64,000 nucleotides of DNA from Mantis religiosa (taxonomy: Eukaryota > Arthropoda > Insecta > Mantodea > Mantidae): assembly GCA_030765055.1 (NCBI GenBank), contig CM060950.1:17990356-18054355 (forward strand). Direction: 5' to 3'. Shown here in pieces: positions 1-9,970 of the stretch. The position numbers were made by a program, and so were the translations under genes. The notes beneath the pieces were generated by a model that saw nothing but the letters and a program-made list of their open reading frames with translations, was not told the DNA's origin and did not search any database. Positions within the stretch are counted from its first letter, which is position 1; every line of letters begins with the position of its first letter.

Positions 1-1143
1 ATTTCTACACATATTCTGATGGAACTGTGCCCCTTGCCCGAAATATTTTAATATTTCTGTTTCGTTTATCCTTGGATTTTGCATGTTTTTCAATGTTTCA
101 TTTGTCACCGTGATCTCTATTGCTACCTCATTCATTTGATTTTTGTTTTCCTCCAAATACCTCGTCTGTTTTCTATTTTCCCACTCTGATACTTCTAGTC
201 TACTCCTAGTTTCTTCTAACTCTTTTCTAGCCATTTCTCCTTCTTTATCTAATTTCTGTACGATTTCCTCCCTCAGTTTTCTGTTTTTACTATCCGACCT
301 TTCATTAACTAGATTCAAAATTTCAGTTTCCTTTGTCACTGTGATCTCCATTGCTACCTCATTAATTTGATTAGCGGTTTCTTCCACATTCCTCATCTGC
401 CTTCTATTTTCCCACTCTGAAACTTCTGATCTACCCCTAGTTTCTTCTAATTCTTTTCTAGCCATTTCTCTCTCTTTGTCTAATTTCTGTGCTATTTCCT
501 CCCCAAGTTTTCTGTTTTCACTATCTGACCTTTCATTAACTACATTCAAAGCTTCATTTTCAGCGTTCTGCGTCTCCTCACTAACATCTTTTCCTACTTT
601 GTCTGTTACCTGATCAGCTTCTTCTCTTACGTTCTCTACTTCCTGACTAACTTTCCCGAAATTTTCTAACGACTGTTGTTGATTGTCTAACTTCTTTCCT
701 AGTTCTATTTGTCCTACCTCTAACTTCTGAACACTATTTTCTAACTTTTCTTCTATCTTTTTTAAACTTTGATTGTTATCATTCATCTCTTTCCTTAAAC
801 TTTGATTGTTATCATTCATCTCTTTCCTTAAACTTTGATTGTTATCATCTATCTTTTTACTTAAACTTTCACTTAAACTTTCAGTCTTATCATCTATCTT
901 TTTACTTAAATTTTGATTGTTATCATTCATCTCTTTCCTTAAACTTTCAGCCTTATCATCTATCTTTTTACTTAAACTGTCAAACCTTGCGAACACTTTT
1001 CTAATTTCCTCTAACATATTTATTTCCCTTTCTACATTATCTAGGACAGTTCTACTACGCTCTGGTACTTCGACTTCCTGCCTACTGCTACTAGCATCAA
1101 CCTCCTGGACTTCCATGCTTTCTACAGAATTTTGACTCAGCAT
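1..1143 (-). CDS. Gag-like coiled-coil protein of an LTR retrotransposon (partial)
   Basis: Read on the minus strand from the ATG at 1143-1141, the frame has no stop to the window edge (381 codons and still open). I checked every triplet. The product is highly charged and rich in E, K, N, Q and S, as expected for a long coiled coil. Residues about 55-126 contain an 11-residue repeat (SLRKEMNDNNQ and variants), a hendecad coiled-coil pattern. Residues about 200-357 contain a 77-residue unit repeated twice (231-bp period; compare 411 and 180). The frame follows a leader, primer-binding site and LTR, which is the position of gag. No zinc knuckle is visible in the part present; it could lie beyond the edge. 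The open frame suggests a young copy. Assignment to Gag rests on position and composition, not on a recognised domain. Confidence 0.7.
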   Translation of the reverse strand, partial: MLSQNSVESMEVQEVDASSSRQEVEVPERSRTVLDNVEREINMLEEIRKVFARFDSLSKKIDDKAESLRKEMNDNNQNLSKKIDDKTESLSESLSKKIDDNNQSLRKEMNDNNQSLRKEMNDNNQSLKKIEEKLENSVQKLEVGQIELGKKLDNQQQSLENFGKVSQEVENVREEADQVTDKVGKDVSEETQNAENEALNVVNERSDSENRKLGEEIAQKLDKEREMARKELEETRGRSEVSEWENRRQMRNVEETANQINEVAMEITVTKETEILNLVNERSDSKNRKLREEIVQKLDKEGEMARKELEETRSRLEVSEWENRKQTRYLEENKNQMNEVAIEITVTNETLKNMQNPRINETEILKYFGQGAQFHQNMCRN

Positions 1144-1499
1144 TTTTCCACTCCTTAAATACATTCACAGTAGTCTAGTATATAATTTAACACTCTGTAC
1201 CTTTGATTGTTTTTACTGGCTCCTGATGATGTCACTGATGACGATGCCGGCCTCCTTTCTTCTGTACAGTCAAGCTGTTGACGAATTTCTTGATGGGTCG
1301 ACCGTCCTCCTGTCGAACCACCTTCACCTGTTGAACCTCGTTGTCGGGGTGAAACTCCTTCTAGGTTGAACCTCCTTCTCGGTTTGAACCTCGTCGTCGG
1401 GTTGAAACTCCTTCTCGTATCGGGCTGAACCTCCTCCTCGTATCCGGCTCCACTTGTTGTCGAACGTCCTTCTCCTATCGTGCCGAACCTCCTTCTCTT
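1144..1499 (-). other. Leader of the LTR retrotransposon with degenerate short repeats
   Basis: This lies between the primer-binding site and the gag ATG. On the minus strand it carries many variants of GAAGGAGGTTCAAC, spaced roughly 15-20 bases apart between about 1310 and 1500, giving a purine-rich leader. A frame is open across 1607-1155, but its product is low complexity and follows the DNA repeat, so I treat it as untranslated. Confidence 0.55.
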
Positions 1500-1575
1500 A
1501 TCGAGCTCCACGTTGGCGCGCCAGTTTGAAGCAGTATTACTTATAGGTGTACACAAGTTCCACGTTGGAACGCCA
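1500..1575 (-). promoter_or_regulatory. Duplicated tRNA-Lys-type primer-binding site
   Basis: Two PBS-like sites lie 52 bp apart on the minus strand. The inner one (1523 down to about 1500) reads TGGCGCGCCAACGTGGAGCT and differs at few positions from the complement of the 3' end of insect tRNA-Lys(CUU) with its CCA. The outer one (1575 down to about 1555) reads TGGCGTTCCAACGTGGAACT. Each is preceded by a similar stub (TTCAAAC and ATCAAAT), so the LTR end plus PBS appears to have been duplicated in tandem. Confidence 0.65.
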
Positions 1576-1578
1576 ATT

Positions 1579-2189
1579 TGATGCAAATATAATATAATGG
1601 CGAACACAGAAGTCGGCGAGCAATGAGGTTTCTCTCAGGGTATGCGTGGATGTGTGTGAGAAGGAAAGTTTACAACACTGGAATGCCCGTTTCCAAATTA
1701 TTTATTCACTGCTTCTTATTTCAAACCTCGAAATGGAAGCTGCCGACCGAGGGTTACCAATCACGGTTTATAGTGACTGAATGCTAATTATATTTCTCGA
1801 TAAATTTTGATGACCTGACAAATATTCAAGACCGAACAAGTTGACCACCCTAATAGGCTTCACGTCTGACTCTACTTGATATCGGCTACACGCCGGATAA
1901 TGGTTTCATAGCCGTGACCCAGCTCCATCGGCGAACGCCGAAGAGAGTGCTCTGACCACCTTTGCGCGCGTGTGTATCTTTATATATAACTTTCACTCTC
2001 CAAATTCCTTTTTAAACAAAGTCCTTTTGTGGCTGTTTTGGTCGCCATTGTAAACGATCCGAAGAATACCCTATTCATGTATGTCAAGTGACAATTCCTT
2101 TAGAAACCTTCTAAGGTCACTGTTCCTTTCATTCATGGCATTGTTATTATACTTTCCCCAACTCACTGACCTTGCCCTGGGTCGTCACA
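1579..2189 (-). repeat. 5' LTR of the retrotransposon
   Basis: On the minus strand this begins TGTGACGACCC at 2189 and ends in CA at about 1579, three bases before the outer primer-binding site. A TATA box lies at about 1990-1975 and an AATAAA signal at 1706-1701, in the right order for U3-R-U5. The 3' LTR is outside the window, so identity between LTRs cannot be tested. Flanking AAGAA next to 2189 could be the target duplication. Confidence 0.55.
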
Positions 2190-2570
2190 AAGAACCCACA
2201 TTCCTTTTACGTCTATCATTATTCTTTAATTCTGGAAAACCGTAATTTCGGTATCAGCAGTCAGTATAAAAATGTTCTTTGTTGTCGACTTGACACTCCA
2301 TTGTACTGACCTGAGAGCAACATGTATAAGCATACAAAAACTAAACACACTATTTTATAGAGCGCATAATTCTCTAACGATAAAATAAAATGTATTCCGA
2401 ACACATTTTATTTTACACGCAAAGTTTTCAGAAAACGAAACTGCCAGAATTTATGGGACAACCCACTAGAAAACTACGCTTTTGGACTCAACAAAAATTA
2501 CTGGAAGTAGTAGAACGACGTTGAACTGCAATATTAAGTTTTGAAGTGTTTATTATATTAAAGAAATATA
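2190..2570. repeat. Diverged dispersed repeat R1, copy 1
   Basis: About 2281-2500 is a diverged match to 15251-15480, sharing GTCGACTTGA, then ATACAAAAA and TAAACAC blocks in the same order. The block CTTGACACTCCATT also occurs inverted at 15187-15210. No coding capacity is visible. The family is unknown to me. Confidence 0.4.
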
Positions 2571-2602
2571 CAGACGTGTGCAAATTTATTAGACTCATTC
2601 AC

Positions 2603-2634
<32 letters not shown>

Positions 2635-4293
2635 GCTTCAGTTTAACGTTCAAAAAATAGCTATTTCAATTTGTCGTAATTATTCTCCTTGCCATAATAT
2701 GAAGCATATTCAATGAAATTTCTCTCTTAATAATAGCTGGGGGATTTGTCTTTTACTTTAGTAATATGGTGGTAGCTCTGAATTAAAAGCAGCCATTTTC
2801 TTCATGTCTGTTTATCCAACTGTTTAGTGATATTGCTTTCATTTGGTGAATGTAGTAACTGAAGATTGTTAATATTGGCCTTTATTGTGTTTTATGGCTA
2901 ATATATCCTCAGTATTTATTATTAATTGATCGCAAGCCAGGTAACATCGTGTATCTTATCCTTAGCATTCACATTGATTCAAAAGTGAGGTTATGGATAA
3001 AACTGCTGACTTACCCCCAAGGAAAGTAGCTGTAACTGAGAGTCTTTTGAAGAAAACTCTTTATTCATAACGTGAAATAGCTAAGAAATTGTGTATTTCA
3101 CAAACATCTGTTAGTCGCATTAATCAAGCTTTAACATTCGGTGAGACGTTGACATCACAAAGGGATGGAAAATGCGGGAGGAAAAGAAAGCTATCACCAA
3201 GGATACAAAGAAAACTTGTGCAGGTGGCAAAACAAAATAGAAGAGCAACCAGCATTGACCTCAGTAATCAACTAAAGCAGTACGGTACAGAAAAATCAGC
3301 CTCAGTAGTTCGCAGAAGATTATGTGAAGCAGGTTTACCAGCACGCAGGCCTCGTAAAAAGGCTAAACTGACACCTGCAGTGGCAAAAAAACGTTTAGAA
3401 TGGGTCAAAGAGATGCAGAAATATCCAGTGGAATTTTGGAGAAAGGTAAATCGTCTGAAAATTGTATATAGCATAAAATTAAAATGTGTACATATAAATG
3501 TTATGGAAATGAAATAAACAGCCTAAACTTTGTTTCTCTCCTTGCTGGTTTTGTTATACTATCTTTGAGAAATTTTAAAACTGTTTAATATTAATAGAGG
3601 TTTTTATTGTTTCAGGTAATTTTCTCAGATGAATCCATGTTTGACGTATGTGAAGAGAGCAGCCAATATGTGAGAAGGACAGATAAAGAAGCATTTTCCC
3701 CTCAGTGTGTCGATCAAAGAGTAAAGCACCCAACATCAAAAATGGTCCGGAGCTGTATTTCTGTCGATGGACCTGGAAGATTATACGTAGTTGTGGGATC
3801 TATGGAGCAGAAACAGTATAAAAGTCTATTAGAAACAAGACTATTTCCGCAAAGTAAAGAATGGTTTCCAAATGGTGATTTTGAGTTCATGCACGACAGT
3901 ACTCCCTGCCATAGAGCAAAATCTGTAACCCAGTTCCTCAAAGAAAACAATGTAAAAGTACTACCGTGGCCGGGAAATAGCCATGATTTAAATCCAATAG
4001 AGAATCTGTGGGGTATTGTTAAATAGAGACTGAACAAATTAAAAATAACAACTAAAGTTCTGCCTATTGAGGGTATGATAAGTATTTGGCACAGAGATGA
4101 AGAAATAAAGGAAAAGTGCCCCAGCCTTGTAAAGAGCAGGCCTAAACGCATCAAAATGGCAATAAAGGCTAAAGGAATGCATACAAAATACTAAGAGTTG
4201 AAAAAAAATATTTTGTAATATTATTTCTGTTAAATAAATAGAATGTATATGTTAAAATTTTCACCACTGAGTCTAATAATTTGCACACGTCTG
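2571..4293 (+). mobile_element. Tc1-like DNA transposon, near full length
   Basis: The 1723-bp element is flanked by TA on both sides (2569-2570 and 4294-4295). TIRs begin CAGACGTGTGCAAAT; the 28-bp ends match except for one extra T at the left. A poly(T) run (about 2601-2629) lies just inside the left TIR. Length, TA target and transposase type all fit the Tc1 family. The left arm, transposase gene and right arm are collinear, so the copy is complete but mutated. Confidence 0.9.
2993..4194 (+). pseudogene. Tc1-type DD34E transposase, one intron, two premature stops
   Basis: Exon 1 starts at ATG 2993 (MDKTADLPPRK) and carries the paired-like helix-turn-helix (REIAKKLCISQTSVSRINQ). Exon 1 is 453 bases, exactly 151 codons, so the intron is phase 0. 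Intron: 3446-3615 (GTAAAT...TTTCAG, 170 bp). Exon 2 opens with VIFSDES (first catalytic D), then FMHDSTPCH (second D) and DLNPIENLW (E), with 34 residues between the second D and the E. In-frame stops are TAA 3068-3070, within the first helix region, and TAG 4024-4026. Reading past the second stop gives a C-terminus ending GMHTKY at TAA 4192. The enzyme would catalyse cut-and-paste transposition, but this copy cannot make it without readthrough. Splicing is inferred from the splice sites and from restoration of the conserved KVIFSDES junction. Confidence 0.88.
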
Positions 4294-4295
4294 TA

Positions 4296-5420
4296 GAATT
4301 TATGTTAACTGCTTCAATATCTTGTCATTTTTAATTATTGGTAAACTTTCAACATATCTACATACTGCAATTACTTAGGTCAGTGTTTAACTTTTTACAG
4401 CTCCTTATGTGTACAATTCAAACAAAAATGAACGTGTACAACGTTGCAGTATTTGGTACAACATAAAACAATGTTCCACCTAATACATATTCAGATAACT
4501 TTTCCTGAGATGAATGAATGCTCGTAGAAGATCCTAAAAAATATTGTTAGAAAACTTTTTACTCTTTAAATGACATTTAATTACTGTATTAATAGCTCTA
4601 ATGTATATGTTTATCTGAAGCAGGCGCGTTACAGCCGTAGCCTGCAGCTTTGTTTCGCACACCATTTATCTGAGGACTGAGAAATATGCGTTACATTTCT
4701 ATTGTAGATAGCACTTCCATTTAATAACACCTTATATAATTCAACAGAGGCGGGCGGATTCTGAGGTAAGAAAAGCAGCAAACGGATTGTGAGAACCGGA
4801 CCTGCGCAATGGGAAGCTCACGGCGTACGGTATGGATTTTCTAAGTGCAGATCTTGCCCGCCTGACTCCACATTCCCCCAAAATCGGTGTAAGTACGCAG
4901 CTGTTAATTTTGTCCCTCCTACACAACTTTTCACATTTAAAGAGATCACGTTGCTTTGCTATTATCAGCGCATGCTTACATTAGAATTCATATCATATTC
5001 AAAAATCTTCAAGCAAATAAAATCTTAGTTGCAAAACTTTCAGTAACGGTTTTATGTATTCATGTAATACCTGTGGGAAAGGGAATCTGACACAACAAAG
5101 CAAGTGAATAGAATTTACAGAAGTTATACAAGCCTGAAAACACGTTATCTTGTTTCATTGGAATTTTCTTACGGCATTCTTCGAGAGTTAACTTCGGCTC
5201 ATCCATTTCTAAAGAAATATGTAAATATATCTAAAATACGTTCCTGAAATGGTACTGAAACACGTCAAGCATTCTTCAGAGTAACTGAAGCTTTAACACT
5301 TACAGCCACGGATGCCATCAGTCTGTCCAACATACCAGTCTCCAAAGTTATATTGGTTTTCCTAGTGACTTTTTCCCATGGGAGTCCATGGCTGTTCTAA
5401 ATTCAATAATATATCTGCAA
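4296..5420. other. No recognised feature
   Basis: A+T-rich sequence with only short frames. The segment about 4740-4910 is more G+C-rich, but I could not match it to any family in the window. Confidence 0.6.
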
Positions 5421-5424
5421 TTAC

Positions 5425-5835
5425 GTTGATCTGGTTTCCGTCCAGTTGCTCTTCCTCGTTGAGCTACCATGGCCAACGTGCCGTCGTGACATTAAATTCT
5501 CCAATTGTCTAGCCTATACACGGCTAGAGTGAAGGAACGATTAATTTCCATCAATTAACCTAATAATAGTTTAATAATGAAGCCTGGGACTCAAGTACTT
5601 ACGATAGTAAGTCGCCACAATCGGTGTATCTCGAATACGAGAGCCCCTAGTGGTTTACTGGGAAAATATGAGTCAATTGGAGAATTTAATGTCATGACGG
5701 CACGTTGGCCATGGCAGCTCAATGGGAAAGAGCGACTGGACGGAAACCATGAGATCCGTGGTTTAAATCCCGGCTGTGGCATTGAATTTTTCAGTTTGAC
5801 TCTATACAGTATTTCATCTGCCGATTGTGTGAAAA
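5425..5835. mobile_element. Family B tRNA-like repeat, inverted-pair copy
   Basis: The left arm is a degraded minus-strand head (about 5432-5485, GAGCTACCATGGCCAACG). The body follows (5575-5700, starting at AGCCTGGGACTCAAG). The right arm is a plus-strand head at 5703-5790 with A-box-like GCAGCTCAATGG and B-box-like GGTTTAAATCC, then GCATTGAATTTTTCAG. A link segment (TATACACGGCTAG, about 5515-5550) separates left arm and body. See 51772-51998 for the cleanest pair. Confidence 0.65.
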
Positions 5836-6187
5836 GCCGAAGATCTTCTTTTGCAATAAATAAACACATTCTTTAAATAAACTCTCATTAAATTACAAAC
5901 TTTATACCTCATCACTAGGTATCCTTACAGTTAGCCCAATGCAGAGAACATATATTGCTATTTCCGAAGCAGAATGAAGATTTAAGTACTGTTTTTAAGA
6001 AAGCCATGGTTACCCTTTTGGGAGCATTCGTTCGTAACTTTTGCTAAGCAATGGCGTACATTGGATTGAATACTTCAGGGATTTAAATCCTCCAGCTTCT
6101 CTTCTGCTTTGCTGGCTTTTTGTTAAAATAAAAAATTCATCTCGTATTTATGAATAGAGCTGCCTTAATTGAATCAAGCTTTACTTC
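5836..6187. other. No recognised feature
   Basis: A+T-rich spacer; nothing supported. Confidence 0.6.
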
Positions 6188-6412
6188 ACCGCCTCTGTAG
6201 CATGGGTGGTAGCGTGTCTGCCTCAAGTTCAAGAGGTCGCAAGTTCGAGTGTGAGATATCTGGATAAGGTTCTCTCTTGGGGATTTCCCTAATCCTGAAA
6301 TATAACTGTCAGGTAATTCTAAACACTATGGACCCTGTGCTAACTTGATTATCATTTCATTCGTCGTCCGATGTCTTAACGTTGGAGAACGTCAACTAAA
6401 AAAACAGTACCT
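6188..6412 (+). mobile_element. SINE family A, diverged copy
   Basis: Head CTCTGTAGCATGGGTGGTAG, a degraded B-box region (AAGTTCGAG), the central TTGGGGATTTCCCTAATCC and the tail AACGTTGGAGAACGT followed by A residues. No clear TSD. Confidence 0.8.
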
Positions 6413-7200
6413 GCAACGGGTCATGTAGCTTTAATGTCAGTATTAAGCGCAAATAATCATCACAGTGATCATTTTATCATCACCATAACCATCATGTTTC
6501 CTTTTCACTTTTCAACCTGATAGGTGAAATTTTCAAACGGACAATTGAACGATGTGTTTGTTTTCAATGGTTTCAGGAAAATAAAACGCAAACCTCAAAA
6601 CCTTTTCTGTGGTAATATCTCACTTTATTTTTACGGCTGATGATTCTCATACAGATGTTAAAACGTTTTGTAAAGCTGAATAACTACAGTTTCTATTACT
6701 ACAAAATTAATTAGTATAGTTTCACTGCAATTAGCGCTATTTAGGGGTAACCTTTAACAGAGACGGGCATAATATAATAATCTGCCGAAATGAGCAGAAA
6801 TTTCAAAATACGAGATACAAAACAAATTCGATCATAAATCATTTAAAGTATTTAAATAACAATTTAGAAAAAAAAAATAAGTCTATGAAGCCTTTGTAGT
6901 TATTTAATGTTACCAAATTAATAATCACAACATTCCCCTATACAACAATAAATCGGAGGTTACTTTGCTTTGAGGTAGCGACATTTAAAGTAAAAGGCAA
7001 GTATGTTATTAAAAAAAATGCATTAGCTATTGTTAGTATTGAAACTCGGCCTGTCTCACGTGATGTCATGGGGAAAAATTAATCCCTATATTTTCTGGTA
7101 TTTCACTGCCGTTAGCTTAATGCACCTTAGTAGTTTGACAGTGGAGTACGGTGGATTTTTCTCTTCTTTTCTTCACCGTCCTCCAAAGCCATGCCGGATG
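6413..7200. other. No recognised feature
   Basis: A+T-rich, with only short frames. Nothing matches other parts of the window. Confidence 0.6.
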
Positions 7201-7204
7201 ATGA

Positions 7205-7398
7205 AAGAATGGGCGAAATGATGCTCAAATCAGCCCAGGGTCCACAGAGCTTAGAGTACCCAACATTCATCTTAAAGGATAAAGGAAAACTCTGGTAGAA
7301 AACCTTATCCAAATAACTCACCCTGACCGAAATTCGAACTCGACACCTCTGTGAACATAGGACAGACACGCTACCACGTACGCTACAAAGGCTCGCAA
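7205..7398 (-). mobile_element. SINE family A, tail-truncated copy
   Basis: On the minus strand the head (GTAGCGTACGTGGTAGCGTG) and central domain are present, but the copy lacks the terminal AACGTTGGAGGACGT block. It ends in the CATTTCGCCCATTC region at 7205. Confidence 0.75.
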
Positions 7399-7404
7399 GC
7401 AAGG

Positions 7405-7430
7405 TGTGTGTGTGGGGGGGGGGGGGGGGT
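7405..7430 (+). repeat. GT then poly(G) low-complexity run
   Basis: A short GT run (7404-7414) changes into about 17 consecutive G residues (to 7430), directly beside the head of a family A SINE. Confidence 0.85.
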
Positions 7431-7834
7431 TAGGCCAGTTGATAGCTAGGTCCAACTTTGTTGGGGTCTGTTTGATCCCCAATTCCTGATACATTTCGTC
7501 CACTTTAGTTCCGATGTTTTAAACAGTTCCAGACGCCCGATGCACGTGGTGCTGTGTTTTATGTTAGCATCAAATTGCCACAGTTGCTTACTGAATCTGA
7601 CAGAAACTGAACACTATAATTATATCAACCGTGAATTTTCTCCCATGCTACATCCCCTTTCTTTAAATCTCTTTATTTTCTTAAGTCAATATTTCCTCTA
7701 TATTTAGTAACCAGTTCGATTATTCATACGTTTTTGAAAGTGAAAAATTAAAACCCGGGTACGTAAAATTTTCTGTTGAATTGCAAATCTAACCCCAAAC
7801 TATCTTGAAAATTACACGGCAATGAATGTAATTA
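7431..7834. other. No recognised feature
   Basis: A+T-rich spacer; nothing supported. Confidence 0.6.
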
Positions 7835-7846
7835 GTTGTGAGCTTT

Positions 7847-8088
7847 CGGCCCGCCTCGGTAGCGTGGTGGTAGCGTGTCTGGCTCACGTGCAAGAGGTCC
7901 CGAGTTCGAATTTCGGTAAGGGTGAGTTACCTGGATAACGTTTTTTCCGGGGTTTTCCCTTATCCTGATAGACGAATGTCGGGTAGCTCTGGGCTCATTT
8001 GAGCATCATTTCACCCATTCCATTCATCGTTCGATATGACTTAACGTTTGAGGACGTACAATTACAAAAAAAAAAAAAAAAAAAAAAA
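7847..8088 (+). mobile_element. SINE family A, full-length copy with TSD
   Basis: Reference copy for family A (about 240 bp). Head: CCTCGGTAGCGTGGTGGTAG (A-box side) and CGAGTTCGAATTTCGG (B-box side), a tRNA-like Pol III promoter. Central domain: TTCCGGGGTTTTCCCTTATC and ACGAATGTCGGGTA. Tail: TTAACGTTTGAGGACGT then about 22 A residues. It is flanked by a 12-bp near-perfect duplication (GTTGTGAGCTTT at 7835-7846; GTTATGAGCTTT at 8089-8100). This shows insertion by target-primed reverse transcription using a LINE partner that I cannot identify. Confidence 0.93.
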
Positions 8089-8100
8089 GTTATGAGCTTT

Positions 8101-8510
8101 AAAAAAGCAACACTTGATATTATCGCCGATCGCATTGTTGCGACTGGCGCAGCCGGCGCGCACAAAGGGACACATAGTGCAACACGGTGATAAAAAGCTT
8201 GCCGAAACAGATAAAGATAGTTGACTGGAAGGTTCGCTTTCTTGATTGTTACAGAAAATTTCTGGAACAGTGAGTGGAGATATAAAAGAAGCCGTGACTA
8301 GTTTATCGGATAGTCGTAATAGGAGTCGATAATTGTGCACTTGCAGCTGTGAGTTGAAAGTGGACTCTCTTCTTTTTTTACGTGTGCAGAAGTGACGAGA
8401 GATTGTGTTGGTTTATGTTACATCAGCTTACTGCAAAGGGGTGTACAAACAGTGTCTCTCTACTGAAATAAAGAGCATTTTTAATTTCTGCGAACTTGAC
8501 TTTTAATTTT
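8101..8510 (+). repeat. LTR-like block (putative solo LTR)
   Basis: A TATA-like GAGATATAAAAGAAGC at about 8277-8292 is followed about 180 bp later by GAAATAAAGAGC (about 8464). This is the spacing of U3/R/U5 signals in an insect LTR, in moderately G+C-rich sequence unlike its surroundings. No terminal TG/CA pair, TSD or internal region could be fixed. It could equally be an unrelated promoter-like sequence. Confidence 0.25.
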
Positions 8511-9970
8511 ACGAACCCACAAAGTCACAATATGCAAAGATACAGAGGGGCGCGTTCAGAAACTGTTATTTGCAGTTTTCTTTGACGTTGATAAGGTGTT
8601 GACTAACAACTTCGCTGTAAGATGTTTGATTAAATGCAAAAGTTTAAAATAACGTTAAACGTTTGAAATGTTAGCAAAATGTAAGTGAAAATTATTTTAA
8701 CATCAGTTGGCGTGCACTTGCCAACGTGCTGATGAAACGGAAACCGTTAAACACACACTAAAAGCCCCTGCAAGGCAAAGGAAAGTTTTTAAACTGCATA
8801 GAGTGAACTCACTTTACCCATCTTACAAACATAAAAACAACAACAATCTGCTACACGATATTTAAATTGATTTTGTAGATCGGAATGGTTTATGTATCAC
8901 AATTACTGTACCAAAGTGAAACAAAGTCCATCATGACACATGAACCAATAAAACCTCAGTCAACACGGGTCCACCAGACGGTTTGAACTGACTATGGATG
9001 AATAACTCTTACGCCGTTAACGGCTTCAATGAATTCGGAACTATTCACTGCTGCTTAATTTTAACTACAGAACAGTGTAAAACCCAAAAGAAAAATGTTT
9101 TTCAAACTGCGTAGTCTGTGTCCATTCTGTTCGGTGTAGCAGGTGGCCGAACACCGCCATATATCAAGTGTGAGCATATCCCTTCGTGCAATAAAGGGTT
9201 GCAGAGCTCTACGGAGTAATTCCAAGTATTAAAAAAGTCAATGGGGAACTTGTGCGTTTGCGTAAGCAACCTTCGCTCTATACCTCTTGGTTATCGCCAG
9301 GGTTAGCATTTTTAGGTGCCCACCTTTTTTGGGGTAAATTAAAGCTCTTCGGAAAATACCAGAGTGTGTAATATTCTTTCTAGTTGCGAAAAGAGGCAAT
9401 TTTTCAACGCCTTTGCCCCCTTTTTGGACCTTTATTCCTGTTTCCTCCGGCTAATAATCTCCTTTGCTCACCTTAAGTTTTATTCCATTTTATTCTATGA
9501 TTTTTTAGTCAATATAAATGTCTCCTCAGATTAGTGTGAATAGTTAAGCCTATCTCTTTCAGTAAATGCAACGTAGGACTTGAAAGCAACCTGTAACAAT
9601 GAAAATAATTGTGTGTACGACGCTTTACCACATCAAGTAGCCCCCAACAATGCAAATGACAGGTCGGTCATTCTATCCTTTAAATTTGACCAGAACCAGT
9701 AGCCTGCTCTTCGTGAATGTGAGTTTGTTATTGTGACAGACGTCATCTGTTCGCGTGGGGATGAAGGTGGAGGTCAAGCTCACGCAGTGACGAGCGTAAT
9801 TTCTAGAATTCAGAACATTTTGGTATTTGTCTTGGTGTGTAAGAGTGTAAATAGCAAGTGACTGATTGTGTAGCGCAATTTTATACATTTTGACGAATAA
9901 AATTCCTGTTTTAGAAACTGGTGTTGGTCCTTTGTTGCATTACTAAAGGAGCGTATTAATAGCTTTCACC
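8511..9970. other. No recognised feature
   Basis: A+T-rich; frames are short and carry no motif I recognise. Confidence 0.6.

Noticed and set aside
1155..1607. 150-codon frame upstream of gag
   Set aside because: Overlaps the primer-binding sites and leader repeats; the sequence is low complexity and ends before the gag ATG.
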